Of a DNA stretch of 13,398 bases, positions 6,547 through 13,398 are shown piece after piece (position 1 is the stretch's first letter; the number at the start of each line of letters is the position of its first letter). This DNA comes from Paracoccaceae bacterium. GTDB taxonomy: Bacteria; Pseudomonadota; Alphaproteobacteria; Rhodobacterales; Rhodobacteraceae. A program made the position numbers and the translations under genes. A model generated the notes under the pieces. The model made no database searches. It was not told the origin of the DNA and worked only from the letters and a program-made list of their open reading frames with translations. The stretch is from assembly GCA_007128865.1 (NCBI GenBank), contig SKWP01000413.1, positions 1 through 13,398 on the forward strand, written 5' to 3'.

Positions 6547-8256
6547 TCAGTACATGAAATAGCGCTGGGCAAGGGGAAGTTCACGCGCCGGCTCGCAGCT
6601 CAGCAGGACGCCGTTGGCGCGAACCTCATAGGTTTCCGGGTCCACGGTGATGTCCGGGGTGGCGTCGTTCAGCCGCATGTCGGATTTTCGCAACTGCCTG
6701 CATCCTTCCACCGCCCGTGTTTGCCTGGCGAGCCCCAGCCGCGCCCCGATCCCGTCGGCCTGGGCGGCCTGGCTGACGAAGGTGACGGCGGAATGTTCGA
6801 GCGCACGGCCGAGGGCTGCGAACATGGGGCGGCTGTGTACCGGCTGCGGCGTCGGGATGGATGCATTCGGGTCGCCCATCTGCGCCACCACGACCGACCC
6901 GCCCAGCAGCACCATCTCGGGCTTGGCACCGAAGAAGGCAGGCGACCACAGCACCAGATCGGCGCGCTTGCCGACCTCGATACTGCCGATATGGGCCGAA
7001 ACCCCGTGCACGATGGCCGGGTTGATGGTGTATTTGGCAATATAGCGCCGCACGCGGAAATTGTCGTTGTCGCCGGTTTCCTCGGCCAGCCGCCCGCGTT
7101 GCAGTTTCATCTTGTGTGCGGTCTGCCAGGTGCGGATGATGACCTCGCCTACCCGGCCCATGGCCTGGCTGTCGGATGCCATGACCGAAAACGCGCCCAT
7201 GTCATGCAGTATGTCCTCGGCGGCTATGGTCTCGCGCCTGATCCGGGATTCGGCAAAGGCCACATCCTCCGGCACCTTGCGGTCCAGGTGGTGGCAGACC
7301 ATGAGCATGTCGAGATGTTCCTCGATCGTGTTCACGGTATAGGGCATGGTCGGGTTGGTGGATGACGGCAGGATATTGCTGCTGCCGACAACCTTCATGA
7401 TGTCCGGCGCATGGCCGCCCCCGGCCCCTTCGGTGTGAAAGGCATGGATGGTGCGCCCGCCGATGGCCTTCAGCGTGTTCTCGACAAAGCCCGATTCATT
7501 CAGCGTATCGGTATGGATCATCACCTGGATATCGGTTTCGTCCGCCACCGTAAGGCAGCAGTCGATCGCCGCCGGGGTGGTGCCCCAATCCTCGTGCAGC
7601 TTGAGCGCACAAGCCCCGGCCAGAACCTGCTCGTGCAGTGCCGCAGGCAGGCTCGCGTTGCCCTTGCCGGCAAAGGCAAGGTTCATCGGCAGCGCATCGG
7701 CGGCCTGCAGCATCCGCCCGATGTGCCAGGGGCCGGGGGTGCAGGTCGTGGCAAGCGTGCCATGGGCCGGGCCGGTGCCGCCGCCCAGCATGGTGGTCAG
7801 CCCCGAATGCAGGGCATCGTCAACCTGTTGCGGGCAGATGAAATGGATATGGGAATCGAAGCCGCCGGCGGTCAGGATCCTGCCCTCGCCGGCGATGATT
7901 TCGGTGCCGGGGCCGATGACGACATCGACCGCCGGCTGGGTATCTGGGTTCCCGGCCTTGCCGATCCCTGCAATCCGCCCGTCCCGAAGGCCGACATCGG
8001 CCTTGTAGATGCCGGTCCAGTCCACGATCAGCGCATTGGTGATGACCGTGTCCATGGCGCCTTCGGCACGGGTCAGCTGGCTTTGGCCCATCCCGTCGCG
8101 GATCACCTTGCCGCCGCCGAACTTGACCTCCTCTCCATAGACGGTCAAATCCCGTTCGACCTCGATGATCAGCGCGGTATCGCCCAGCCGCACCCGGTCA
8201 CCGGTGGTGGGGCCATACATGTCGGCATAGGCGCTGCGCGAAATACGGGCGGGCAT
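6547..8256 (-). CDS. ureC: urease alpha subunit UreC
   Basis: The 569-residue catalytic subunit of cytosolic urease, which hydrolyses urea to ammonia and carbamate at a dinuclear nickel centre. The amidohydrolase TIM barrel is complete. Nickel ligands are His136 and His138 (HIHFICP), Lys219 (KLHEDWG, the carbamylated bridging lysine), His248, His274 and Asp362 (ASDSQAMG). Catalytic-site residues His221 and His322 (in VCHHLD) and the flap cysteine Cys321 are present. All are shifted by two relative to Klebsiella numbering. The C-terminus ends normally in [10 protein letters not shown] modest GGAAG precedes the ATG, and the preceding small gene ends only 17 bp upstream. Nothing suggests loss of activity. 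Confidence 0.99.
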   Translation of the reverse strand: MPARISRSAYADMYGPTTGDRVRLGDTALIIEVERDLTVYGEEVKFGGGKVIRDGMGQSQLTRAEGAMDTVITNALIVDWTGIYKADVGLRDGRIAGIGKAGNPDTQPAVDVVIGPGTEIIAGEGRILTAGGFDSHIHFICPQQVDDALHSGLTTMLGGGTGPAHGTLATTCTPGPWHIGRMLQAADALPMNLAFAGKGNASLPAALHEQVLAGACALKLHEDWGTTPAAIDCCLTVADETDIQVMIHTDTLNESGFVENTLKAIGGRTIHAFHTEGAGGGHAPDIMKVVGSSNILPSSTNPTMPYTVNTIEEHLDMLMVCHHLDRKVPEDVAFAESRIRRETIAAEDILHDMGAFSVMASDSQAMGRVGEVIIRTWQTAHKMKLQRGRLAEETGDNDNFRVRRYIAKYTINPAIVHGVSAHIGSIEVGKRADLVLWSPAFFGAKPEMVLLGGSVVVAQMGDPNASIPTPQPVHSRPMFAALGRALEHSAVTFVSQAAQADGIGARLGLARQTRAVEGCRQLRKSDMRLNDATPDITVDPETYEVRANGVLLSCEPARELPLAQRYFMY

Positions 8257-8273
8257 CGGCCGGGCTTCCGGGT

Positions 8274-8525
8274 TCAGGCGGCGTCGGCCGGGGCCGGCCT
8301 GACAGACCTGCTGCCCGCGGCCCTTGCGGTGGCCCGGCCCGCCGCCGGCGCCGGGCGCGAGGCCGCCTCGACCACGGCCGCCACGTCACTGTCCACCGGC
8401 CCGGGCGGCACGACACCCATGGCACGCCACACCTTCAGCCCGGCCTCGGCATTGGCCTGGGCAAGGCGAACCCAAAGGCACATCGCATCGCACCACCAGG
8501 CAACCGGATTGGCGAATCTGTTCAT
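8274..8525 (-). CDS. unknown small protein between ureB and ureC, 83 aa
   Basis: Not recognised. The ATG at 8525 has a very good GGGGAGG five bases upstream, and the gene fills the space between ureB (32 bp upstream) and ureC (17 bp downstream). The frame is open 25 codons further upstream, but that part overlaps the end of ureB and has no binding site. Residues 1-37 are aromatic and helical ([34 protein letters not shown], with four tryptophans and two cysteines) and could form one amphipathic helix. The rest is Ala/Pro/Arg/Ser-rich and probably disordered. The pattern of spaced aromatic residues in an alanine-rich helix is faintly phasin-like, but this is not strong enough for a call. Its tight position argues for a role tied to urease or at least co-expression with it. 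Confidence 0.75.
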   Translation of the reverse strand: MNRFANPVAWWCDAMCLWVRLAQANAEAGLKVWRAMGVVPPGPVDSDVAAVVEAASRPAPAAGRATARAAGSRSVRPAPADAA

Positions 8526-8557
8526 TGGAACCTCCCCATGATTGTTTCCCCTTCCTG

Positions 8558-8863
8558 TCAGATGGGGCCCATGACCGCCTTGTTGAAGCCATAGATGCAA
8601 CGATTTCCGGCCAACGGCACCAGCCGCACCGCGCGGGTCTGCCCGGGCTCGAAGCGCACCGCGGTTCCGGCCGGAATGTCCAGCCGCTGCCCCCGCGCCG
8701 CCTCGCGGTCAAAGGACAGGCCCGGGTTGGTTTCCGCGAAATGATAGTGCGAACCGACCTGCACCGGCCGGTCGCCGGTATTGGCCACCTCCAGCACAGT
8801 AACGGGCCTGCCGGCATTGAGCTCGATCTCGCCATCCGGGCAGAGGATTTCACCGGGAATCAT
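8558..8863 (-). CDS. ureB: urease beta subunit UreB
   Basis: A 101-residue structural subunit of the (UreABC)3 urease complex. It matches the family from [18 protein letters not shown] through [19 protein letters not shown] (GSHYHF at 37-42) to [17 protein letters not shown] and the final YGFN segment. The length is typical for a separate beta subunit; it is not fused to UreA as in Helicobacter. AAGGAAGGG lies eight bases before the ATG and overlaps the TAA stop of ureJ, which suggests coupled translation. The gene is separated from ureA by the inserted ureJ. Confidence 0.97.
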   Translation of the reverse strand: MIPGEILCPDGEIELNAGRPVTVLEVANTGDRPVQVGSHYHFAETNPGLSFDREAARGQRLDIPAGTAVRFEPGQTRAVRLVPLAGNRCIYGFNKAVMGPI

Positions 8864-8878
8864 CGCCGCAGCCCTTCC

Positions 8879-9433
8879 TTACATCAGCGCCAATGCGCCA
8901 CCGCCCAGCGCCACCGCAGCCCCGGCACCCCGCAGCGCCTGTGGCCAGAGCCGGCCGAGCGCGATACCGGCCGCATGAAGCGCGCCCGTGGCCAGAACGA
9001 AACCCGCGGCATAGGCCGCCCCGCCCGGGCCCTCGACCCCGTGCGCCCAGCCATGCGCGGCCCCGAAGACGGCAACCAGCGTCACCGCAGCCGCCGGTGG
9101 AAGCTTCAGGGCCAGCGCCACCGCGGCACCCGCAACGATGACCGAGGCGATGATCACATGTTCGACAAGGGCAACCTCGGGGCCGCCCGCACCCAGCAAT
9201 CCGGAAACCGTCATCGCCGCAAGGAATGCTGCCGGAAGCGTCCACAGCGCCCGCCCGCCGATGGCCGCTGCCCAAAGCCCGACCGCCACCATTGCCAGAA
9301 GGTGATCGGGTCCAAGCAGCGGATGCACCAGACCGGACACAAGGCCATCGCCGGCCGCGTGGCCGTGCGGATGGGCCATTGCAGCGGCCGAGGTCAGCAG
9401 CAGGATCGGGACAAGCATCACGGGCAGGTGCAT
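8879..9433 (-). CDS. ureJ: HupE/UreJ-family nickel transporter
   Basis: A 184-residue integral membrane protein of the HupE/UreJ family, predicted to bring Ni2+ into the cell for urease. An N-terminal signal-like segment (1-20, ending AMA) is followed by HPHGH, which would be exposed after cleavage. The family motif HPLLGPDH (37-44; His37, Asp43, His44) begins the first transmembrane helix and is the expected metal site. A second His pair lies in GAAHGWAHG (His127, His131). About six hydrophobic segments cover the remainder. AAAGG precedes the ATG by eight bases. It sits between ureA (12 bp) and ureB (15 bp), splitting the structural genes. Cobalt transport cannot be excluded by sequence, but the urease context favours nickel. 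Confidence 0.92.
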   Translation of the reverse strand: MHLPVMLVPILLLTSAAAMAHPHGHAAGDGLVSGLVHPLLGPDHLLAMVAVGLWAAAIGGRALWTLPAAFLAAMTVSGLLGAGGPEVALVEHVIIASVIVAGAAVALALKLPPAAAVTLVAVFGAAHGWAHGVEGPGGAAYAAGFVLATGALHAAGIALGRLWPQALRGAGAAVALGGGALALM

Positions 9434-9445
9434 CGGAACAACCTT

Positions 9446-9748
9446 TCAACGGATCGGATGATGGACGGTGACAAGCTTGGTGCCGTCGGGAAAGGTTGCC
9501 TCGACCTGAACCGTATCGATCATCTCGGCGACGCCCTCCATGCATTGCCCGGCCGAGATGACCTTGCCGCCCGCGGCCATGAGCTCGGCCACGCTGCGGC
9601 CATCCCGCGCGCCTTCCAGCACATGATCGGTGATCAGCGCCACCGCCTCGGGATGGTTCAGCCTGACGCCGCGCGCCAGCCGGTTTCTGGCCACCATCGC
9701 CGCAAGGCTGATCAGCAGCTTGTCCTTTTCACGCGGGGTAAGGTTCAC
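9446..9748 (-). CDS. ureA: urease gamma subunit UreA (GTG start)
   Basis: A 100-residue structural subunit of urease, matching the family along its whole length: [27 protein letters not shown], then [21 protein letters not shown], and ending [11 protein letters not shown]. The initiation codon is GTG (plus-strand CAC at 9746-9748), with GAGGGAG about nine bases upstream. No nearby in-frame ATG would keep the conserved N-terminus. The binding site overlaps the TGA of ureD 14 bp upstream, suggesting coupling. Confidence 0.97.
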   Translation of the reverse strand: MNLTPREKDKLLISLAAMVARNRLARGVRLNHPEAVALITDHVLEGARDGRSVAELMAAGGKVISAGQCMEGVAEMIDTVQVEATFPDGTKLVTVHHPIR

Positions 9749-9762
9749 TGTCCCTGTCTCCC

Positions 9763-10584
9763 TCAGCTCTGCCAGACGCGCGGCATCGGCCCGGTCCGCA
9801 GGACCGCCAGCAGCCGCAGGATCTGCCGTCGCAGCGGCCAGCCGTCCCCGGCCAGCAGCCGGATCGAAAGCCGTCCGTCAAAGGCCGAAACACCGCCCCG
9901 AACGCCGGGTTCATCCAGCACCGAACGGGCAGGGCCCGCAGCATCCTCGGCGCCCGGTCCCGCCAGCACCAGGCTCGCAAGGGCGCGCGCATCCTGCAGT
10001 ACCGCCGGGCCCGCTGCCGGCACATCGTCATCAAGCCCCAGCGCATCCTGATGCACCAGCTTGCCGTCACGGCGGATGGTGCGGACGTCGCGCAGCGAGA
10101 CCGCGCGCAAGCTTTCGCCCATCGCCGCGCGGCCCAGCACCACGGCCTCCAGCACCAGGCAGCTGGCATCGCCCTCGAGCGCCACCACGGTCTGCCGGTC
10201 CAGCGCCGCGCCGTCAAACAGGATGGTTTCCTGCGGCAGCCAGTCAAGCCGCCCGCCGGCGCCGACACGGTGCCGGACCGAAACGCGCGCGCGCCCGGAC
10301 GGGCTGCGATAACCGCGCTCGGCGGTCTGGGTGGTTGCCGTGGCCATGCACCCCGCAGCGACCGAAACCCCGAGCCGCAGACGGTCGCCGCCGGTCAGCC
10401 CGCCCGAGGTGTTCAGGAACACGATTTCGGGCCCGGCCGGTCCATCAAGCACGAAGGCACGCGCCGAACCGCGCTGTTCCAGATCGGTCAGGCGCGTTCG
10501 GCCGCCGCCGGCCGCGCCCAGAACCACCCGTGCCGCGCCCCTGCTGCGTTGCAGACCGGCAATGCCGCCAAATCCCATGTCCAT
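9763..10584 (-). CDS. ureD: urease accessory protein UreD
   Basis: A 273-residue scaffold protein (UreD/UreH) that binds apo-urease and recruits UreF and UreG for nickel insertion. The signature [12 protein letters not shown] (58-69) followed by [12 protein letters not shown] (83-94) is canonical. The ATG at 10584 has AGGAGG nine bases upstream; a second ATG two codons later is also possible. The 26 upstream codons in frame are Pro/Gly/Arg-rich non-coding sequence. It is the first gene of the urease operon and follows the tandem NtrC-like sites and the cobD terminator. Confidence 0.95.
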   Translation of the reverse strand: MDMGFGGIAGLQRSRGAARVVLGAAGGGRTRLTDLEQRGSARAFVLDGPAGPEIVFLNTSGGLTGGDRLRLGVSVAAGCMATATTQTAERGYRSPSGRARVSVRHRVGAGGRLDWLPQETILFDGAALDRQTVVALEGDASCLVLEAVVLGRAAMGESLRAVSLRDVRTIRRDGKLVHQDALGLDDDVPAAGPAVLQDARALASLVLAGPGAEDAAGPARSVLDEPGVRGGVSAFDGRLSIRLLAGDGWPLRRQILRLLAVLRTGPMPRVWQS

Positions 10585-10635
10585 GCCCGAACGCCTCCTG
10601 TCACCAAACAATCCGCCCGGTGGCGGCGATACAAT

Positions 10636-10650
10636 GGCGCCTGTGGCGCC
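10636..10650 (-). promoter_or_regulatory. small hairpin in the ureD leader region
   Basis: GGCGCC-TGT-GGCGCC forms a 6-bp stem with a 3-nt loop, 52-66 bp upstream of the ureD start codon. It could be a leader hairpin or a dyad binding site. In such GC-rich DNA a chance origin is also plausible. I saw no convincing -35/-10 or sigma-54 promoter in the region. Confidence 0.25.
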
Positions 10651-10682
10651 CGCTCCCCTCATCCCCGCCCCGACGCATCAGG

Positions 10683-10718
10683 CGCACGGAAAACAGGCGA
10701 TACGCCCGAATATCGGGC
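10683..10718. promoter_or_regulatory. tandem NtrC-like binding sites upstream of ureD
   Basis: On the plus strand, CGCC-N9-GGC occurs at 10703-10718, and a one-mismatch copy CGCA-N9-GGC occurs at 10683-10698, exactly 20 bp (about two helical turns) away. From memory, CGCC-N9-GGC in tandem is the Rhodobacter capsulatus NtrC site, and urea use there depends on NtrC. A poorer third copy may start at 10724. The first site is also a dyad (GCCCGA-ATA-TCGGGC). They lie about 100-135 bp upstream of the ureD start, a plausible enhancer-like distance. Single matches to so short a motif are common in GC-rich DNA; the tandem spacing and position are the real evidence. Confidence 0.5.
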
Positions 10719-10765
10719 AGCATCGCAAGACCTGGCGGGCATGCGCGCCTGTGCTTCATCCTTGG

Positions 10766-10822
10766 AAAAATATCCTCGGGGGGAACGCCCCGCAGGGGCG
10801 TCGGGGGGCAGACAGCCCCCCG
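10766..10822 (-). terminator. double-hairpin terminator region downstream of cobD (Rhodobacterales-type intergenic element)
   Basis: Reading the minus strand after the cobD stop, an 8-bp hairpin (10802-10809 with 10815-10822, 5-nt loop) is followed directly by a 7-bp hairpin (10785-10791 with 10795-10801, 3-nt loop). Then come a C6 run, GAGGATA and T5 (plus-strand A run 10766-10770). The final CCCCCCGAGGATATTTTT string resembles an intergenic motif I recall as common after genes in Rhodobacteraceae. It would separate cobD transcription from the urease operon. Confidence 0.65.
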
Positions 10823-10859
10823 CTTCGGTCCCTGTCCCGGTGCCGCGCCCCTTGTCCGG

Positions 10860-11792
10860 TCACCCCAATGCCAGGGCCGCGGCTGCAATCAGGGCCACCA
10901 TGCCGGCCATGAGCCGCCATGCCCGCCACAGCAGGCCCACCGCCGCGACGACATCGCCGGCGCCAGCGTCGCGGCGCCCATCGGGGTTGACGAAAGGAAA
11001 CTCCCTTATCTGCCCGTGGTAGCTGCGCGGTCCGGACACCGCGACCCCGAGCGCGCGCGCCATCGCGGCCTCGGGCCAGCCGGCGTTCGGGGAACGGTGG
11101 CGCCGCGCGTCGGCGGCAATGTCCCGCCAGGCGGGGATCTGGCCGCCAAGGGCTGCCAGCATCAGCGCCGTCAGCCGTGCCGGAACCAGATTGAGCAGAT
11201 CGTCCAGCCGCGCCGCCGCCCAGCCAAAGGCCTCGTGGCGCGGTGTGCGGTAGCCGATCATGCTGTCGGCGGTGTTGACCGCCTTGTAGATCAGGATGCC
11301 GGGCAGGCCCGCCACCAGAAACCAGAATGCCGGCGCCACAACGCCGTCGGAAAGGTTTTCGGCCGCGCTTTCGATCGCCGCGCGGGCAACATCGGCCTCG
11401 TCCATGGCGGCCGTGTCGCGCCCGACGATCATTGCCACCGCCCCCCGGCCTTCCGCGACCGATACGCGCAAGGCCGCTGCAACCGCCTGCACATGTTCGG
11501 CAAGGCTGCGCTGGGCCAGCAGGATGGCGGCCAGCAGCAGCTCGGCAACCCAGCCGAAAGGCAGCGCGGCCAGGCCCAGGCCCAGCGCGCCGGCCCCGCC
11601 TGCCAGCAGCAGCAGCGCCAGCAAACCGCGCGCACGCCGCGCCCGGCCACGGTTCAGCCCCCGGTCCAGCGCGGCCACCGCACGGCCCATCACGACCGCC
11701 GGATGCGGCAGCCGCGACCACAGCCAGCGCGGTTCGCCGGCCCAGGCATCGAGCAGCAGCGCCGCAAGCAGCAGCATGGCCGTCAAGGCCAT
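10860..11792 (-). CDS. cobD: adenosylcobinamide-phosphate synthase CobD/CbiB
   Basis: A 310-residue inner-membrane enzyme that attaches (R)-1-amino-2-propanol (or its phosphate) to adenosylcobyric acid in cobalamin synthesis. The family landmarks are all present: LDAWAGEP (14-21), HPAVVMGR (30-37), IVGRDT (122-127), [16 protein letters not shown] (139-154), [12 protein letters not shown] (170-181) and [10 protein letters not shown] (232-241). Hydrophobic segments lie near the N-terminus, at about 55-95, 150-170 and the C-terminus. Only a loosely spaced AGGGG precedes the ATG, about ten bases away; an ATG five codons later has no better site. It lies 151 bp after gltB on the same strand and may be read from the gltB transcript. 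No cobalamin riboswitch box was seen before it, and no other cob gene lies in the window. Confidence 0.95.
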   Translation of the reverse strand: MALTAMLLLAALLLDAWAGEPRWLWSRLPHPAVVMGRAVAALDRGLNRGRARRARGLLALLLLAGGAGALGLGLAALPFGWVAELLLAAILLAQRSLAEHVQAVAAALRVSVAEGRGAVAMIVGRDTAAMDEADVARAAIESAAENLSDGVVAPAFWFLVAGLPGILIYKAVNTADSMIGYRTPRHEAFGWAAARLDDLLNLVPARLTALMLAALGGQIPAWRDIAADARRHRSPNAGWPEAAMARALGVAVSGPRSYHGQIREFPFVNPDGRRDAGAGDVVAAVGLLWRAWRLMAGMVALIAAAALALG

Positions 11793-11943
11793 GGTTCAGC
11801 GACCCCTGCGGTGGGGCAACAGGCGCGCAATCCTCATGCCGGCCTTGTCCCCGTTTGGCGTCGGGGGCGCAAGCGCCGGCGTCCCTCGCCGCGCCTGCGC
11901 GCCCGGTGTCCTGTCCGGCAGCCCGGCCTGGCCGGTCGTGCCG

Positions 11944-13398
11944 TTATTCGGCCGGAACCGCCGCCGCGTCGATGGTCAGCGGGTGGCTCAGATGCGGCAG
12001 CATTTCCCTTGCGCATACCTGGATGAAATGCGGCAGCTCGCGGTCCCAGTGCGCCAGAATCTCGGCGGCCCGGACGCTGCCGGTCTCGGCCTGGTGGCGT
12101 TCGATCAGCCCGCGCAGCTGGGCCTCCCAATGCGGCACGGTGACCGGGCAGGTGACCAGGGTTTCCATGTTCATCAGCGCGCCGGCCTCGCCGTCGGGGT
12201 CGTAGACATAGGCCATTCCCCCGGTCATGCCGGCGCCGAAATTGGCGCCGATACTGCCGAGGATCACCGCAACGCCACCGGTCATGTATTCGCAGCCGTT
12301 GGAGCCGCAGCCCTCGACCACCACGCTGGCGCCGGAGTTGCGCACCGCAAACCGTTCCCCGGCGCGGCCGGCCGCGAACAGATGGCCCGATGTTGCGCCG
12401 TAAAGCACGGTGTTGCCGATGATGGTGTTTTCATGCGCGACCAGCGGCGACGACATGCGCGGACGCACCACCACCAGCCCGCCGGACAGGCCCTTGCCCA
12501 CATAGTCGTTGGCGTCGCCGAATACCTCCAGCTTGATGCCCGGGGCAAGAAAGGCGCCCAGCGACTGGCCGGCCGAACCGGCCAGCTTGACGGTCAGGTG
12601 GTCGGGCTGGAGGCCGCTGTTGCTGCCGAAACGCTGCACGATCTGGCTGGAAGCGCGCGTGCCGACGGTGCGGTGGGTGTTCCGGACCGCATAGGACAGC
12701 TGCATCTTCTCGCCATCCTCGAAGAACCGCGCGGCATCGCGGATGATTTCGGCATCCAGCGTGTCGGGCACCGACTGGCGCGGCTTGGACCGATCATAGC
12801 GGATGTTCTGTGCGCCATCGACGGTGATCAAGAGCGGGTTGAGATCGAGATCGTCGAGATGCGCCGCGCCGCGGCTGACCTGGGTCAGAAGATCGGCACG
12901 GCCGATCACCTCGTCGAGCGATCGCGCGCCGATCTCGGCCAGAATCTCGCGCACCTCCTGGGCGTAGAAGGTGATCAGGTTCACCACCTTGTCGGCAGTG
13001 CCGGTGAATTTGGCGCGCAATTCTTCCTTTTGGGTGCAGACGCCGACGGGGCAGGTGTTGGACTGGCACTGGCGCACCATGATGCAGCCCATGGCGATCA
13101 GCGCGGCAGTGCCGATGCCGTATTCCTCGGCCCCCATCATCGCCGCCATGACGATGTCGCGCCCGGTGCGCAGCCCGCCGTCGGTGCGCAGTGTGACCCG
13201 TTCGCGCAGCCGGTTCATGGCCAGCACCTGATGGGCCTCGGTCAGGCCCATTTCCCAGGGCAGCCCGACATATTTGATCGAGGTGCCGGGCGATGCGCCG
13301 GTACCGCCGTTGTGGCCCGAAATCAGGATCACGTCGGCCTTGGCCTTGGCCACGCCGGCGGCAATGGTGCCCACGCCCGAGGATGCCACCAGCTTGAC
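11944..13398 (-). CDS. gltB: glutamate synthase (NADPH) large subunit GltB, C-terminal part
   Basis: The last 484 residues of the GOGAT alpha subunit (about 1,500 residues in the family); the N-terminal part lies beyond the right edge. The enzyme makes two glutamates from glutamine and 2-oxoglutarate. The visible part opens in the FMN domain (VKLVASSGVGTIAAG, then ISGHNGGTGASPGTSIKY and LRTDGGLRTGRD). Next come the 3Fe-4S cysteines in GCIMVRQCQSNTCPVGVCTQ, at visible residues 105, 111 and 116. The GxGxG beta-helix domain fills the C-terminal half (for example GNTVLYGATSGHLFAAGRAG and GGVAVILGSIGANFGAGMTGG). It ends with TAA. The GTG at 13387-13389 is an internal valine, not a start. gltD is not in the window. 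Confidence 0.97.
   Translation of the reverse strand, partial: VKLVASSGVGTIAAGVAKAKADVILISGHNGGTGASPGTSIKYVGLPWEMGLTEAHQVLAMNRLRERVTLRTDGGLRTGRDIVMAAMMGAEEYGIGTAALIAMGCIMVRQCQSNTCPVGVCTQKEELRAKFTGTADKVVNLITFYAQEVREILAEIGARSLDEVIGRADLLTQVSRGAAHLDDLDLNPLLITVDGAQNIRYDRSKPRQSVPDTLDAEIIRDAARFFEDGEKMQLSYAVRNTHRTVGTRASSQIVQRFGSNSGLQPDHLTVKLAGSAGQSLGAFLAPGIKLEVFGDANDYVGKGLSGGLVVVRPRMSSPLVAHENTIIGNTVLYGATSGHLFAAGRAGERFAVRNSGASVVVEGCGSNGCEYMTGGVAVILGSIGANFGAGMTGGMAYVYDPDGEAGALMNMETLVTCPVTVPHWEAQLRGLIERHQAETGSVRAAEILAHWDRELPHFIQVCAREMLPHLSHPLTIDAAAVPAE

Noticed and set aside
10585..10760. Sigma-54 promoter for ureD
   Set aside because: No GG-N10-GC element in a TGGCAC-N5-TTGC context was found on the minus strand.
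11923..11935. CCGGCC-T-GGCCGG dyad just after gltB as a terminator
   Set aside because: The stem is short, the loop is very tight and no T run follows, so termination is not supported.
11793..11943. Cobalamin riboswitch upstream of cobD
   Set aside because: No B12-box-like sequence or matching fold was seen by eye in the 151-bp gap.
9630..12026. 798-codon open frame on the plus strand across ureA/ureD/cobD
   Set aside because: It is antisense to three recognised genes and is Arg/Pro/Gly-rich without domain features. Long empty frames are usual in DNA this GC-rich. The same applies to the long plus-strand frames at 8324-10051 and 7411-8541.
13387..13389. GTG as a start codon for a 481-aa gene
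   Set aside because: The preceding codons (Val-Lys-Leu) continue the GltB sequence to the window edge, so this is an internal valine in a truncated gene.

Overview
The window is high-GC DNA with dense, mostly co-directional genes. Protein signatures, gene order and control elements point to an alphaproteobacterium, most likely a member of the Rhodobacteraceae (Rhodobacter/Paracoccus type). This assignment is an inference from gene content and style; no database search was possible. All recognised genes but one lie on the minus strand, so the biological reading order runs from the right edge to the left.

Right to left on the minus strand: the C-terminal third of the glutamate synthase large subunit (gltB, cut by the window edge); cobD/cbiB of cobalamin synthesis; a double-hairpin terminator; and a roughly 180 bp control region holding two tandem NtrC-like sites. 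A complete, tightly packed urease cluster follows in the order ureD, ureA, ureJ, ureB, unknown 83-aa gene, ureC, unknown secreted 209-aa gene, ureE, ureF, ureG. Many junctions are ATGA overlaps or gaps under 20 bp. Directly downstream lie an enolase-superfamily epimerase/racemase (dipeptide epimerase or DgcA type) and a D-amino-acid aminotransferase. A divergent/convergent small unknown gene on the plus strand comes next, then a glutathionyl-hydroquinone reductase. The leftmost 284 bp hold no gene but contain a long imperfect hairpin and a 14-bp perfect palindrome.

Functionally most of the window is nitrogen acquisition. UreJ (nickel uptake), UreE (His-rich nickel chaperone), UreD, UreF and UreG (assembly) mature UreABC, which hydrolyses urea to ammonia. 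Glutamate synthase works in the pathway that assimilates that ammonia. The two D-amino-acid/murein-peptide genes could add glutamate or keto acids from D-amino acids.

No wholly new system is evident. The least explained parts are two unknown proteins embedded in the urease operon, the coupling of D-amino-acid genes to urease, and the structured non-coding segment at the left end. No tRNA, rRNA, CRISPR array or insertion sequence was seen.
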